NCBI GenBank assembly: GCA_963798195.1 | Contig: CAWCSF010000010.1 | Location: forward strand, 806,001-870,000 | Length of the DNA: 64,000 nucleotides | Source: CAVSRC01 sp963798195 | GTDB taxonomy: Bacteria; Pseudomonadota; Alphaproteobacteria; Rhizobiales; Kaistiaceae | Direction of reading: 5' to 3' | Shown: piece by piece, positions 1-7,791 of the stretch | How positions within the stretch are numbered: position 1 is the first letter of the stretch | Layout of the letters: the number at the start of each line of letters is the position of its first letter | Translations under genes and position numbers: made by a program | The notes under the pieces: generated by a model | Databases searched by the model: none | What the model saw: the letters and a program-made list of their open reading frames with translations, nothing else | Told to the model about the DNA's origin: nothing

Positions 1-1
1 G

Positions 2-94
2 CTTCGCGCCGAGCGCGACGCCACTGTGAAGCGGATCGCGGTGAAGCCCGGCGATACGCTTGCCGTCGACGCCGTCATCATGGAATTCCACTAG
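2..94 (+). CDS. C-terminal end of a biotin-dependent carboxylase subunit (partial)
   Basis: Only the last 30 codons lie inside the window, ending in TAG. They read like the last strands of a biotinyl/lipoyl domain: a VKRIAVKPGDTL segment followed by DAVIMEF. This is the usual end of the alpha subunit of acetyl-, propionyl- or methylcrotonyl-CoA carboxylases, where the sequence after the biotinyl-lysine hairpin closes as 'vGDxVxxgxxLxxxE'. The biotinylated lysine itself would lie before the window, so the enzyme's substrate cannot be named. The downstream DUF3291 gene follows after 72 bases and could be in the same transcript. Confidence 0.55.
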   Translation, partial: LRAERDATVKRIAVKPGDTLAVDAVIMEFH

Positions 95-166
95 ACCTGT
101 TCGAGCCCGGTTTGACCGCCGGCGGCCAGGATGATGAGATCAACCGGTCCGGATTTGGGAGGAACG

Positions 167-673
167 ATGCACCTCGCCGAAATCAACGTCGCGAAGTTGC
201 GCCACCCGATCGACGATCCGCGCGTGGCTGAGTTCGTCGACAATCTCGACAGCGTCAACGCGCTTGCTGAGGCCAGCGAAGGATTCGTCTGGCGGTTGAA
301 GGACGATGTCGGGAACGCGACGCAGATTCGCGCCTATGACGACCCGCTCATTATCGTCAACATGTCGGTATGGGCATCACCCGGGGCGCTCTACGATTTC
401 GCCTACAAGACGATGCACCGCCGGTTCGTCCAGCGCCGCAAGGAATGGTTCGAGCTGTTCGACGGACCTTACCTCGCCCTCTGGTGGGTGGAGGAGGGGC
501 GCCATCCAGACGTGGCTGACGGGCGCAAGCGGCTGGCGCATCTGGAGCGCTTCGGGCCGACGGCGTGGTCGTTCAACTTCCGGAAGCTGCACGAGCCGTC
601 GCCCGATGCGCGGCCGCTCGGCGATATTGGCGACGGTCGCGCCCATCCGGTATCCTACCGCGTCTGCGGCTGA
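167..673 (+). CDS. DUF3291 domain protein
   Basis: This 168-residue protein matches the DUF3291 family over its whole length: an N-terminal MHLAEINVAKL strand, a conserved block with VNALAEASEGFVWRL, a central SVWASPGAL motif, and a WWVEEG strand near the end. The fold is related to antibiotic-biosynthesis monooxygenase-like ferredoxin folds, but no reaction is established. The start at 167 is chosen because GGGAGGAA lies directly upstream; an in-frame ATG at 131 lacks a comparable site. The stop codon overlaps the start of the acylphosphatase gene by one base (TGATG), so the two are probably translationally coupled. No signal peptide or membrane segment is seen, so it is likely cytoplasmic. 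Confidence 0.82.
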   Translation: MHLAEINVAKLRHPIDDPRVAEFVDNLDSVNALAEASEGFVWRLKDDVGNATQIRAYDDPLIIVNMSVWASPGALYDFAYKTMHRRFVQRRKEWFELFDGPYLALWWVEEGRHPDVADGRKRLAHLERFGPTAWSFNFRKLHEPSPDARPLGDIGDGRAHPVSYRVCG

Positions 674-954
674 TGCTTGAGCGCGCCGTCAGAGTGGTGA
701 TTTCAGGTCGCGTGCAGGCCGTCGGCTTCCGCGCCTTCGTTGTAGGCGAAGCGGCGCGAAACGCGATTGCCGGCTGGGTGCGCAACCGGCGCGACGGCAC
801 AGTCGAGGCGGTCTTTATCGGAGAGCCAGAGTCGGTCGAGCGCATGCTGGCGGCGTGTCGCGAAGGGCCGGCGATTGCCGACGTCAAGGACGTCTTGGTG
901 TCGGACTACGTCGGGCCGGAGCTGACGCGGTTCACCGGACTGCCGACCGAGTAG
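673..954 (+). CDS. acyP: acylphosphatase
   Basis: This 93-residue protein is a typical small acylphosphatase, which hydrolyses carboxyl-phosphate bonds in compounds such as acetyl phosphate or carbamoyl phosphate. Both catalytic features are visible: the phosphate-binding loop GRVQAVGFR with its arginine, and the asparagine in GWVRNRRDGTVE. Length fits the family (about 90-100 residues). It starts inside the stop codon of the DUF3291 gene, which indicates an operon. Its 3' end runs 23 bases into the convergent lipB gene. Confidence 0.92.
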   Translation: MLERAVRVVISGRVQAVGFRAFVVGEAARNAIAGWVRNRRDGTVEAVFIGEPESVERMLAACREGPAIADVKDVLVSDYVGPELTRFTGLPTE

Positions 955-1666
955 TCTCGCCGAACAGCGCCTCGAACTCGCGGCAGAGCACGCTGTCCAC
1001 TTCTTCCATTGTGGCGGTGATGCCGAGGTCGGCGAGGCTGGTGACGCCCTGGCCGCGAATACCGCAGGGCACGATGCCGGAGAAATGGTCGAGCACCGGA
1101 TCGACGTTGAGCGCGATGCCGTGGAACGTCACCCAGCGGCGAACGCGGATGCCGATGGCGGCGATCTTGTCCTCGCGGCCGATGCCCCTGTCGGGGCGCT
1201 TCACCCAGATGCCGATGGCGTCGTCGCGCCGCCCGGCGGTGACGTTGAAGGCCGCCAGCGAGCGGATGATCCATTCTTCCAGCGTGCGCACGAAGAGGCG
1301 CAGATCCGGCGTGCGGCGGTTGAGGTCGAGCATCAGGTAGGCCACGCGCTGGCCGGGGCCGTGATAGGTGTACTGGCCCCCGCGGCCGGTGCGATGGACC
1401 GGGAAGCGGTCCGGCGTCAGCAGGTCGCCGTCCTGTGCGCTGGTGCCGGCGGTGTAGAGGGGCGGGTGTTCGACCAGCCAGACACGTTCGGCGGCCCCGT
1501 CATCGCGGATCGCAGCGACCTGCCGCTCCATTGTGGCGACGGCCGAGTCATATTCCACACGGCCGTTAGCGATCGTCCACTCGACCGGTGGCGTGTCGGC
1601 TGCGGGCAGCATCGTCGGCCCAGCCGGGGGGGCGGTGTCGATTATCTGGCTGGCAAAGTGCCGCAT
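932..1666 (-). CDS. lipB: lipoyl(octanoyl) transferase LipB
   Basis: LipB transfers the octanoyl group from octanoyl-ACP to the lipoyl domains of 2-oxoacid dehydrogenases and the glycine cleavage H protein. The 244-residue product shows the family landmarks in order: a WLVEHPPLYTAGTSA strand, the RTGRGGQYTYHGPGQ loop, the KIAAIGIRVRRWVTFHG segment with the catalytic lysine, and GIVPCGI with the acyl-accepting cysteine. The start at 1666 is the first ATG after unrelated upstream sequence; a second in-frame ATG at 1612 also fits the family length, and neither has a strong ribosome site. The gene converges on acyP with a 23-base overlap. Confidence 0.93.
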   Translation of the reverse strand: MRHFASQIIDTAPPAGPTMLPAADTPPVEWTIANGRVEYDSAVATMERQVAAIRDDGAAERVWLVEHPPLYTAGTSAQDGDLLTPDRFPVHRTGRGGQYTYHGPGQRVAYLMLDLNRRTPDLRLFVRTLEEWIIRSLAAFNVTAGRRDDAIGIWVKRPDRGIGREDKIAAIGIRVRRWVTFHGIALNVDPVLDHFSGIVPCGIRGQGVTSLADLGITATMEEVDSVLCREFEALFGETTRSAVR

Positions 1667-1772
1667 GGGCGCCGTCGTCCGGTTGGCGGGCGGGAGGTTG
1701 TGGCTGCAATGTAGGTCCGCCAGCCGCGCCACGGTAGTCCCGAAGCGGCCGTTTCCGGCCGCGTGGCTCACC

Positions 1773-1800
1773 TTGTCTGCCGGTACGCGATTTGTTACAT
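1773..1800 (+). promoter_or_regulatory. candidate promoter of tRNA-Leu
   Basis: TTGTCT at 1773-1778 and TTACAT at 1795-1800, 16 bases apart, resemble -35 and -10 boxes. Transcription would begin near 1807, about ten bases before the tRNA. Judged by eye only. Confidence 0.35.
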
Positions 1801-1816
1801 GGAGCCCGCTTTTCCG

Positions 1817-1901
1817 GCGGTCGTGGCGGAATTGGTAGACGCGCAGCGTTGAGGTCGCTGTGGGGCAACCCGTGGAAGTTCGAGTCTTCTCGACCGCACC
1901 A
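1817..1901 (+). tRNA. tRNA-Leu (anticodon GAG)
   Basis: The 85-base sequence folds as a class II tRNA. The acceptor arms GCGGTCG (1817-1823) and CGACCGC (1891-1897) pair fully, the anticodon stem CAGCG/CGCTG encloses a seven-base loop with GAG at 1851-1853, the T arm contains GTTCGAGTC, and a long variable arm is present. The CCA end is encoded (1899-1901). It reads CUC/CUU leucine codons. No integrase or attachment repeat was seen next to it. Confidence 0.95.
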
Positions 1902-1912
1902 AGCATGCATCG

Positions 1913-1940
1913 AAACGGCGGCCCCTTGCCGCCGTTTTTG
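1913..1940 (+). terminator. Rho-independent terminator after tRNA-Leu
   Basis: A perfect 10-base-pair stem (AAACGGCGGC / GCCGCCGTTT) closes a five-base loop (CCCTT) and runs into a short T tract. It sits 12 bases after the tRNA CCA end. The remaining 150 bases up to the next gene show nothing further that I recognise. Confidence 0.8.
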
Positions 1941-2098
1941 ATTCGGGTAAGGGCCTGTTCTGCCGGTGTTTTCGGCGGACCCTGCCGTATCGCGTGATGT
2001 TTCATTGCATTGCAATTGTTTATGGGCGCAAAACCGGCTGTGCTTCTAAGGTTTCCGCGGATTCGCAATAGCGCCCGCGTCTGGGGGTTGAGCGCAGC

Positions 2099-3046
2099 GT
2101 GACAGTCAGCGACGTCATCCGGGTAGGGGTAGTTGGCCTCGGCGCTTTCGGGCGTCACCACGCCCGTCACTATGCCGCCCAGACAGGCGCACGGCTGGTT
2201 GCCGTGAGCGATCCAGATCGGGCGCGCACCGAGCCCGTGGCGAAGGATACTGGAGCCTCGGTCAGCGCAGACCACCGCGACCTGATCGGCAAGGTCGACG
2301 CCGTCTCCGTCACCGCGCCAGCCACGTTCCATCACACCATCGCCCGCGATTTCATCGACGCCGGCGTGCACGTGTTCATCGAGAAGCCGATCGCCGTCGA
2401 CAGCGTCTCCGCCGAAGACCTCGTGCGCCGCGCCGACGAGCGTGGCGTGATCCTCCAGGTCGGCCACATCGAACGCTTCTCGCCCGCGGTCGACGAGTTG
2501 TCGCTGCGCCTCACCAATCCGCGCCGCATCGCCGCAATCCGCCAGACACCCTGGCACGGGCGCTCGACCGACGTGGACGTGGTGCTTGACCTGATGATTC
2601 ATGACATCGACCTGGTGCTGACGCTCGCCGGTGCGGCGGTCGCCTCGGTGACCGCCGAAGGCACTGCCGGCGTCAGCGGGCTCACCGACGAGGCCGAGGC
2701 CTGGATCACCTTCGCCAACGGTGCGATCGCCACCCTCTCCACCAGCCGCGTCGCCAGCGCGAGCATGCGCCGGCTGACCATCACCGAGCCCGGCGTGCAA
2801 TACGTCGCCGACCTTGCCGGGCCGACGCTCTCGGTCGCCCGCCGTGCTTCGCACGCCGTCGCCGAAATGATCCCGCTCGCGCCCCGCGACAACCTCGGCG
2901 CCGAGATTTCCGCATTCCTTCACAGCGTGGCGACGGGTTCGCCGCCGCGCGTCGATGGCCGGGCAGGGGTTGCCGCCCTCGCCATCGCCGAACGTATCCA
3001 GACCGCTATCGCCGACGGCGTCGCGCCTGCCAGACGGAGCCTGTAG
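2099..3046 (+). CDS. gnnA: Gfo/Idh/MocA-family nucleotide-sugar dehydrogenase, probable GnnA
   Basis: The 315-residue protein begins with a Rossmann NAD(P)-binding motif (VGVVGLGAFGRHH) and carries the family EKPIA strand with the catalytic lysine region (FIEKPIAVD) and an MIHDIDLVL segment typical of Gfo/Idh/MocA oxidoreductases. It starts with GTG; no strong ribosome site is visible. Three bases after its stop comes a DegT/DnrJ-type aminotransferase. In several proteobacteria such a pair (GnnA, GnnB) oxidises and then transaminates the 3-position of UDP-GlcNAc for lipid A built on 2,3-diamino-2,3-dideoxyglucose, which is common in Hyphomicrobiales. That assignment is inferred from family plus pairing. 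A WlbA-like role in O-antigen sugar synthesis is the main alternative. Confidence 0.6.
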   Translation: MTVSDVIRVGVVGLGAFGRHHARHYAAQTGARLVAVSDPDRARTEPVAKDTGASVSADHRDLIGKVDAVSVTAPATFHHTIARDFIDAGVHVFIEKPIAVDSVSAEDLVRRADERGVILQVGHIERFSPAVDELSLRLTNPRRIAAIRQTPWHGRSTDVDVVLDLMIHDIDLVLTLAGAAVASVTAEGTAGVSGLTDEAEAWITFANGAIATLSTSRVASASMRRLTITEPGVQYVADLAGPTLSVARRASHAVAEMIPLAPRDNLGAEISAFLHSVATGSPPRVDGRAGVAALAIAERIQTAIADGVAPARRSL

Positions 3047-3049
3047 ATC

Positions 3050-4204
3050 ATGACGCCACCCCGCCCCGCGCTCGCCGTAGCCGAGGACACCCGCATCAAC
3101 CTGTTCGACCTCCAGCGCCAGCGCCGGCGTCTGGAGAGCGACATCCGCCGCCGCATGGATGCGGTGCTGGCCCATGGCCAGTTCATCCTCGGTCCGGAAG
3201 TGGCGCAGCTTGAGCAGAAGCTTGCCGCCTTCTCCGGCGTCGGCCACGCCATCGCCGTGTCGAGCGGCCGCGACGCATTGATGATCGGCCTGATGGCCAT
3301 CGGCGTGAAGCCGGGCGATGCCGTGTTCGTGCCGGCCTTCACCTTTGCGGCGACCGCCGGTGCGGTGGTCTCCATCGGCGCCACGCCCGTCTTCGTCGAT
3401 GTCGAGGCGGCGACCTTCAACATGGACGCCGCCGATCTGGAGCGCGCCATCGGCGATACGCTCAAGGCCGGCAAGCTGACGCCGCGCGTCGTCATGCCAG
3501 TCGATCTCTACGGCCTGCCGGCCGATTATGCCGCAATCGCCAAGGTTGCCGCCCGGCACGACATGGTCGTGCTCGCCGACGCCGCGCAAAGCTTCGGCGG
3601 CGGCACCGGCAACCGGCGCGTCGGTGCGCTGGCGCCGATCAGCGCCACCAGCTTCTACCCGACCAAGCCGCTCGGCTGTTACGGCGACGGCGGCGCCATC
3701 CTCGCGGAGAGCGCGGACCTTGCCGAAGCGGTGCGCATGATCCGCTCGCATGGCCGCGCCGGCACCGGCGATGAGGCGATGGTCCTCGGTCTTACCGGGC
3801 GGCTCGACACGATTCAGGCTGCTGTACTGCTTTCCAAGCTGGACGTCTTCGACGATGAGATCGATCGCCGCCGCGCGATTGCCGAACGCTATTCGGCGGC
3901 GCTTGGCGATCTCGTGAACACGCCGAAAATTCCGGAAGGCTATCAGAGCGCCTTCGCGCTCTACACGATCCGCGTGCCGCATCGCGATCGGATGCGCGAG
4001 AGCCTCGAGGCCATGGGGATCGGCACCGGGCTCTTTTACCGCCTGGCGCTGCATCACCATCCGGCATTCCGCGAATACGACGGGCGCAGCATGCCGGTGT
4101 CGGAGATGCTGGCCCGTGAGGTACTGAGCCTGCCGATGCACCCCGACCTCACCGACGCCGAGGTCGACCGCGTGGTCGATTGCGTGCGCGCCGCCATCGG
4201 CTAG
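3050..4204 (+). CDS. gnnB: DegT/DnrJ/EryC1/StrS-family aminotransferase, probable GnnB
   Basis: This 384-residue PLP enzyme belongs to the sugar aminotransferases that act on keto-sugar nucleotides. Visible features are the N-terminal INLFDLQRQ segment, GQFILGPEVAQLE, the cofactor-binding SSGRDALMIGL stretch, the DAAQSFGG motif and the PLP lysine in SFYPTKPLG, followed by the usual HGRAG region. It lies three bases behind the dehydrogenase gene and is almost certainly co-transcribed. By analogy with GnnB it would convert UDP-3-keto-GlcNAc to the 3-amino sugar used in lipid A; WlbC/WbpE-like roles in surface polysaccharide sugars are also possible. The enzyme family is certain, the exact substrate is inference. 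Confidence 0.65.
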   Translation: MTPPRPALAVAEDTRINLFDLQRQRRRLESDIRRRMDAVLAHGQFILGPEVAQLEQKLAAFSGVGHAIAVSSGRDALMIGLMAIGVKPGDAVFVPAFTFAATAGAVVSIGATPVFVDVEAATFNMDAADLERAIGDTLKAGKLTPRVVMPVDLYGLPADYAAIAKVAARHDMVVLADAAQSFGGGTGNRRVGALAPISATSFYPTKPLGCYGDGGAILAESADLAEAVRMIRSHGRAGTGDEAMVLGLTGRLDTIQAAVLLSKLDVFDDEIDRRRAIAERYSAALGDLVNTPKIPEGYQSAFALYTIRVPHRDRMRESLEAMGIGTGLFYRLALHHHPAFREYDGRSMPVSEMLAREVLSLPMHPDLTDAEVDRVVDCVRAAIG

Positions 4205-4324
4205 GCATCGCGCCGGCCCCGCCGGCGTTGTGAAAGGCGTCACAGACGGATCGGCTCTGGCCGCCTACCTGACTGCTCACACCGCACGGCCATGCCGCGC
4301 GAGGCAGATCAGAAAGGGAAGACC

Positions 4325-4498
4325 ATGACCACGAACGCAAACGCTGCCGGCATCTTCAATGCCATCGCCGGAATGGCCGGACGGGCCGCGGACGCTTACC
4401 GCCGCCGTCGCACCGCGCAGATCATCAACGATATGCCGGAGCATCTGCGCAAGGACATCGGCTTCTACCACGAGGCCCGCGAAAGCGATTTCCGCTAG
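4325..4498 (+). CDS. DUF1127 (YjiS-like) small protein
   Basis: A 57-residue basic protein with the DUF1127 C-terminal signature: a RRRRTAQIINDMPEHL helix followed by KDIGFYHEA. Such proteins are abundant in Hyphomicrobiales; some members bind RNA or affect phosphate and carbon metabolism, but the role of this one is unknown. The ATG at 4325 follows AGAAAGGGAAG, a good ribosome site; an in-frame ATG at 4292 is less likely. A strong terminator follows, so it is a single-gene unit. Confidence 0.85.
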   Translation: MTTNANAAGIFNAIAGMAGRAADAYRRRRTAQIINDMPEHLRKDIGFYHEARESDFR

Positions 4499-4522
4499 TC
4501 GGGGCTCAGGTGCCGGTTCCAT

Positions 4523-4556
4523 AAGGCGGCGGGCTAATCGGCCCGCCGCCTTGCTT
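4523..4556 (+). terminator. Rho-independent terminator after the DUF1127 gene
   Basis: The arms AAGGCGGCGGGC (4523-4534) and GCCCGCCGCCTT (4541-4552) form a perfect 12-base-pair stem around the loop TAATCG and continue into TTGCTTTT. Confidence 0.85.
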
Positions 4557-4640
4557 TTCGGGCCCTGTTCGTCCGATGAAAGCACTTCTTAATCGAAATT
4601 AGCCAATGTGCCGGGGCGTGGCGGAGACTCACGAGCCCCG

Positions 4641-5801
4641 ATGACCATCGACATCCCGACCATTCTCCTTCTCATGACGTTCATTTCCGGAACGGTCGGC
4701 GTCATTTTCCTTACGACCTGGATGGGTTCGCGCGGAACCGATCTGGAGTTGCGCATGGCTTGCGTCATGCTTCCCATCACGGCTGGCGCGGCCCTGATCG
4801 TGATGCGCGGCAGAATCGGGGACTGGATTTCGATCGACATGGCCAACGCGCTGATCGCGCTCGGCCTTGGCTTCTCGTGGTCCCTGGCTCGATCGTTTCG
4901 GGGCATGCCGGCGCCGATCGGCGTCGTCGTTGCTGGGGCGGTCATCTGGCTTGTGGCATGTCAGGTGCCGACGCTCCACGACACGGTCGCGTATCGCATC
5001 GCATTGTCCTCGCTGATCGCCGCCATCTACTCAGGATCGGCCGGCGTGGAGTTTCTGCGCCGCTCGCAGGAACCCTCGCGCTGGCGGGAGATGGTCGGCG
5101 TGGTGTGCATCGCGCATGCGGTATTCACCGTCGGGCGTGGCGCGTTCTGGCTGCTTGGATTCGGCAGCGCCAATCCGCTTGAGGGTAACTGGGTGCAGGC
5201 GGTTTTGCTCATCGAGCCGCTGATTGCGGTCACAACGTTCGCCGTCCTCGGCATGGCTCTGTTCCGCGGACGCACCGAACATATCCTCCGTCAGGATGCC
5301 GAGACCGATCCGCTGACCGGGATACTGAACCGCCGGGCGCTGATGTCGCGGGCGGAATTCGTGCTCGACGAGGGTCGGCGAAACGGCCAGCCCGTGACGC
5401 TTCTCGTCTTCGATCTCGATCACTTCAAGGCGATCAACGATCGCTTTGGCCATCCCGTCGGGGACCGGACGCTTTGTGCGTTCACCCAGGTGGTCGCTTC
5501 CACGGTCCGGGCCAACGATCTCTTCGGCCGGATCGGCGGCGAGGAGTTTGCCGCCGTTCTCGTCGGGGCAGACGCCAGGGTTGGACAACGCATCGCCGAG
5601 CGCATTCGGATGGAATTCTCGATGTCGACCGTGATCGACGGTGTTGAGGTTCCCGCCTCGGTCAGTGCCGGAGTCGCGGAAGCGCCACCAGGAATGAAGG
5701 TTCAACTCGACGACCTCTTTGCCGAGGCCGATGTCGCTCTCTACGAGGCCAAGCGCTCCGGACGGGACCGCGTGGTCAGCGCGCTGGCACTGGCAAGCTG
5801 A
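4641..5801 (+). CDS. membrane-bound GGDEF diguanylate cyclase
   Basis: The N-terminal half (about residues 1-200) is a run of hydrophobic helices, roughly six, and the C-terminal part is a GGDEF domain that makes cyclic di-GMP from two GTP. The active-site motif is intact (GRIGGEEF), the DLDHFKAINDRFGHPVGD metal and nucleotide segment is present, and an RxxD inhibitory site (RAND) lies five residues before GGEEF, so product inhibition is expected. The start at 4641 (MTIDIP) is preferred; an in-frame GTG at 4608 would add 11 residues. The membrane part matches no sensor domain that I can name. Confidence 0.85.
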   Translation: MTIDIPTILLLMTFISGTVGVIFLTTWMGSRGTDLELRMACVMLPITAGAALIVMRGRIGDWISIDMANALIALGLGFSWSLARSFRGMPAPIGVVVAGAVIWLVACQVPTLHDTVAYRIALSSLIAAIYSGSAGVEFLRRSQEPSRWREMVGVVCIAHAVFTVGRGAFWLLGFGSANPLEGNWVQAVLLIEPLIAVTTFAVLGMALFRGRTEHILRQDAETDPLTGILNRRALMSRAEFVLDEGRRNGQPVTLLVFDLDHFKAINDRFGHPVGDRTLCAFTQVVASTVRANDLFGRIGGEEFAAVLVGADARVGQRIAERIRMEFSMSTVIDGVEVPASVSAGVAEAPPGMKVQLDDLFAEADVALYEAKRSGRDRVVSALALAS

Positions 5802-5905
5802 CGGAAGCAACGACTGGCGGCATCGCCGGTTGACCTCGGGGCGGGCGGGCACCATTCTGCACGCCCCGCCCAGACACATCACATTTGCCAGGAAGGAACG
5901 AGCCT

Positions 5906-6739
5906 TTGCAGGTCGTCACAGCGCATGGCGCGAGCATGCCCGTCATCGGGTTTGGAACATGGAACATCAGCGGCGAGATTTGCGCCACGTCGGTGACCGA
6001 GGCCCTCAAGGCCGGCTACCGCCACGTGGACACCGCTGCCGGCTACCGCAACGAGGATCGTGTCGGGGAGGGGATCCGCGCGTCAGGCGTGCCGCGCAAA
6101 GACATCTTCATCACAACCAAGGTGGCGCCCGACAATCTCGAGGACAGCGCCTTCAAGGCGTCGGTCGAGCGCAGCCTGAAGCTGATCGGTGTCGACCAGG
6201 TCGATCTCGTGCTGATCCACTGGCCGAGCAAGACGATCCCCATCGCCACCAAGATCGCGACATTGAACGCGGTCAAGAAGAACGGCTGGACCCGCCACAT
6301 CGGCGTCTCGAATTTTACCGTCAAGCATCTCGATGAGGCATGGGCCGCAACCGACGCGCCACTTGTCACGAACCAATGCGAATACCACCCGTATCTCAAT
6401 CAGGACAAGCTGCTCGCGGCCTGCCAAAAACACGGCATGATCTTCACGGCCTTTTCGCCGCTGGCGCGGCAGGCGGTCCTCGACGATCCGGTGCTGAAGA
6501 AGATCGCCGAAGCCAAGGGGCGCACGACGTCCCAGATCGTCCTGCGCTGGGATATCCAGCACAAGAACGTCGTGACCATCCCGAAGAGCACGAACCCCGC
6601 GCACATCAAGAGCAACCTCGACATCTTCGACTTCACGCTCGACGACAGCGAGATGGCCGCGATTTCGGCTCTCACCAAGTCGCATATGCATCGCGGCTCC
6701 AGCCCCGCGGCCATCGCCCCGGACTGGGACACGAAATAG
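5906..6739 (+). CDS. aldo/keto reductase
   Basis: A 277-residue member of the NADPH-dependent aldo/keto reductases of the 2,5-diketo-D-gluconate reductase type. The tetrad is readable: aspartate and tyrosine in YRHVDTAAGY, lysine in ITTKVAP and histidine in LIHWP. The later GVSNF, NQCEYHPYL and IPKSTN motifs line the cofactor and substrate pockets. The start is most likely the TTG at 5906, because AGGAAGG ends nine bases before it; the TTG at 5885 would lie upstream of that site. It likely reduces small aldehydes or keto sugars in the cytoplasm; the true substrate is unknown. It converges on the next gene with an 7-base gap. Confidence 0.88.
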   Translation: MQVVTAHGASMPVIGFGTWNISGEICATSVTEALKAGYRHVDTAAGYRNEDRVGEGIRASGVPRKDIFITTKVAPDNLEDSAFKASVERSLKLIGVDQVDLVLIHWPSKTIPIATKIATLNAVKKNGWTRHIGVSNFTVKHLDEAWAATDAPLVTNQCEYHPYLNQDKLLAACQKHGMIFTAFSPLARQAVLDDPVLKKIAEAKGRTTSQIVLRWDIQHKNVVTIPKSTNPAHIKSNLDIFDFTLDDSEMAAISALTKSHMHRGSSPAAIAPDWDTK

Positions 6740-6746
6740 CGCGACC

Positions 6747-7232
6747 CTATTTTGCGGCGGCGTTGAGTTCGGTCACTTCGAGGACCAGACTCTGGCCGCC
6801 GACCGGCCGCACGTCGGCGAGCCGCCAGCCGTCATCGGTGAGCACGAGGTCGAGGGTCAGCGTGATCGCCTCGCCGAAGTTTTCGAAATCGACGCGAACC
6901 GACGCGTCCTTTCCGGCCTTGTTTTCGACCGTGAACGTCGGCTTGATTTCGTCCGCTTCCTGCGCCTGGACGAGCGGATCGTAGTCGAGCGCGGCTTCGA
7001 AATCGTCCTTGGCATAGTTCTCGCGGATCAGCGCGCCGAGCTCGGGCGACAGGTAGCGGTTGATCGCTTCGTCGTCGGCGGTGGCGTCGCTCCACAGGAA
7101 CGGGAGCGCGTAAAGCGAGCGTGCGAAAGCCACTGGGTCGTCGGCGGCAGCGGCGACCCTCGGCAGGTGCGCGGCAAGCCCGGCAACGCCGGCAGCGGCG
7201 AGCAGCAAACGGCGGGTGAACAAGGCGGGCAT
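6747..7232 (-). CDS. exported DUF3828-like protein
   Basis: This 161-residue protein starts with TRRLLLAAAGVAGLAAHLP and an AAA-type cleavage region, a possible twin-arginine signal, so it is probably periplasmic. The mature part has the DUF3828 pattern: a segment on 'residue falling in an extended helix' (FARSLYALPFLW), an ENYAKDDFEAALDYDPLVQAQE block and a C-terminal DDGWRLADVR strand. Function of the family is not known. An upstream ATG at 7328 would remove the signal from the N-terminus, so 7232 is chosen. Confidence 0.7.
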   Translation of the reverse strand: MPALFTRRLLLAAAGVAGLAAHLPRVAAAADDPVAFARSLYALPFLWSDATADDEAINRYLSPELGALIRENYAKDDFEAALDYDPLVQAQEADEIKPTFTVENKAGKDASVRVDFENFGEAITLTLDLVLTDDGWRLADVRPVGGQSLVLEVTELNAAAK

Positions 7233-7300
7233 GTCAGGTCTCGCAGAGAGCGTGGCTATGCCGACGATTCTACTCCGCCGGCCTTTGCCGCGCCATTGTC

Positions 7301-7444
7301 TCAGATGCGGGGATTCAGAATGATCCAAAGAAGGATCAGCACGCCGTAGGAGCCGGCGATGAAGACGACCAGCCAGAAAATCCGGAGCGCTAGCCGCCGA
7401 AGAGCGGCGGACGGCGGTGATGATCCGGGGCCGGGATTGTACAA
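7301..7444 (-). CDS. small single-pass membrane protein, 47 residues
   Basis: This reading frame is below the usual length cut-off. It begins with TTG directly after the stop of the next upstream gene (7451-7651, same strand) and encodes a proline/glycine-rich head followed by one strong hydrophobic helix, FWLVVFIAGSYGVLILLW, then INPR-like end residues. AAGGGA lies just before the TTG, although the spacing is short. The hydrophobic helix, the tail-to-head position and the absence of any other explanation for this gap support a real gene. I do not recognise a family. Confidence 0.5.
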   Translation of the reverse strand: MYNPGPGSSPPSAALRRLALRIFWLVVFIAGSYGVLILLWIILNPRI

Positions 7445-7450
7445 GTTCCC

Positions 7451-7651
7451 TTACTTGCCGAAGGCACGGTCCCAGAGCTCGCGCACGTACGCCGTCTGCT
7501 CACTCACAACGTCCCGCAGCACTTCCCAGTTGACGATCTGCCGTTCGGCGCCGGGCGGCAGGATCGGATCGGGCGGCACATTGTTGTCATGCACGAAGAA
7601 CGCCCCGAGGGTGATCGCGATTCCGAGAACGATGCCGAAAAACAGGCGCAT
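7451..7651 (-). CDS. small membrane-anchored protein, 66 residues
   Basis: The protein starts with MRLFFGIVLGIAITLGAFFVHD, an uncleaved anchor or signal, and continues with a short soluble tail containing ILPPGAERQIVNWEVL and a C-terminal helix. The ATG at 7651 is preceded by GGGGAAA. Upstream in-frame ATGs (7759) would bury the hydrophobic start. It appears to form a small operon with the 47-residue membrane protein that follows. No family is recognised; envelope location is inferred. Confidence 0.65.
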   Translation of the reverse strand: MRLFFGIVLGIAITLGAFFVHDNNVPPDPILPPGAERQIVNWEVLRDVVSEQTAYVRELWDRAFGK

Positions 7652-7791
7652 GCGATTTCCCCTGCGGAGCGAGCCGAAGTCGAATCTGGGCGCGAGTTTG
7701 GGGCAGAACTGTGATTCCGGGAAGGGCGGCTTGTCCGGAACCGTGGGCATGTGCGACACAGCCGCCCTCGGAGAGGACGGGACTGCCGGAT

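Noticed and set aside
1566..2015. 149-codon minus-strand frame across tRNA-Leu and its terminator
   Set aside because: It would encode antisense through a tRNA and hairpin; no homology seen.
1700..2098. Possible genomic island at tRNA-Leu
   Set aside because: No integrase, no direct repeat of the tRNA 3' end, and housekeeping-like genes follow directly.
932..4243. Minus-strand open frame of 1103 codons running through tRNA-Leu and antisense to the gnnA-gnnB pair into lipB
   Set aside because: Only its last 244 codons match a family (LipB). The rest is antisense to two clear enzymes, crosses a tRNA, and has the arginine/histidine-rich composition of a GC-rich shadow frame.
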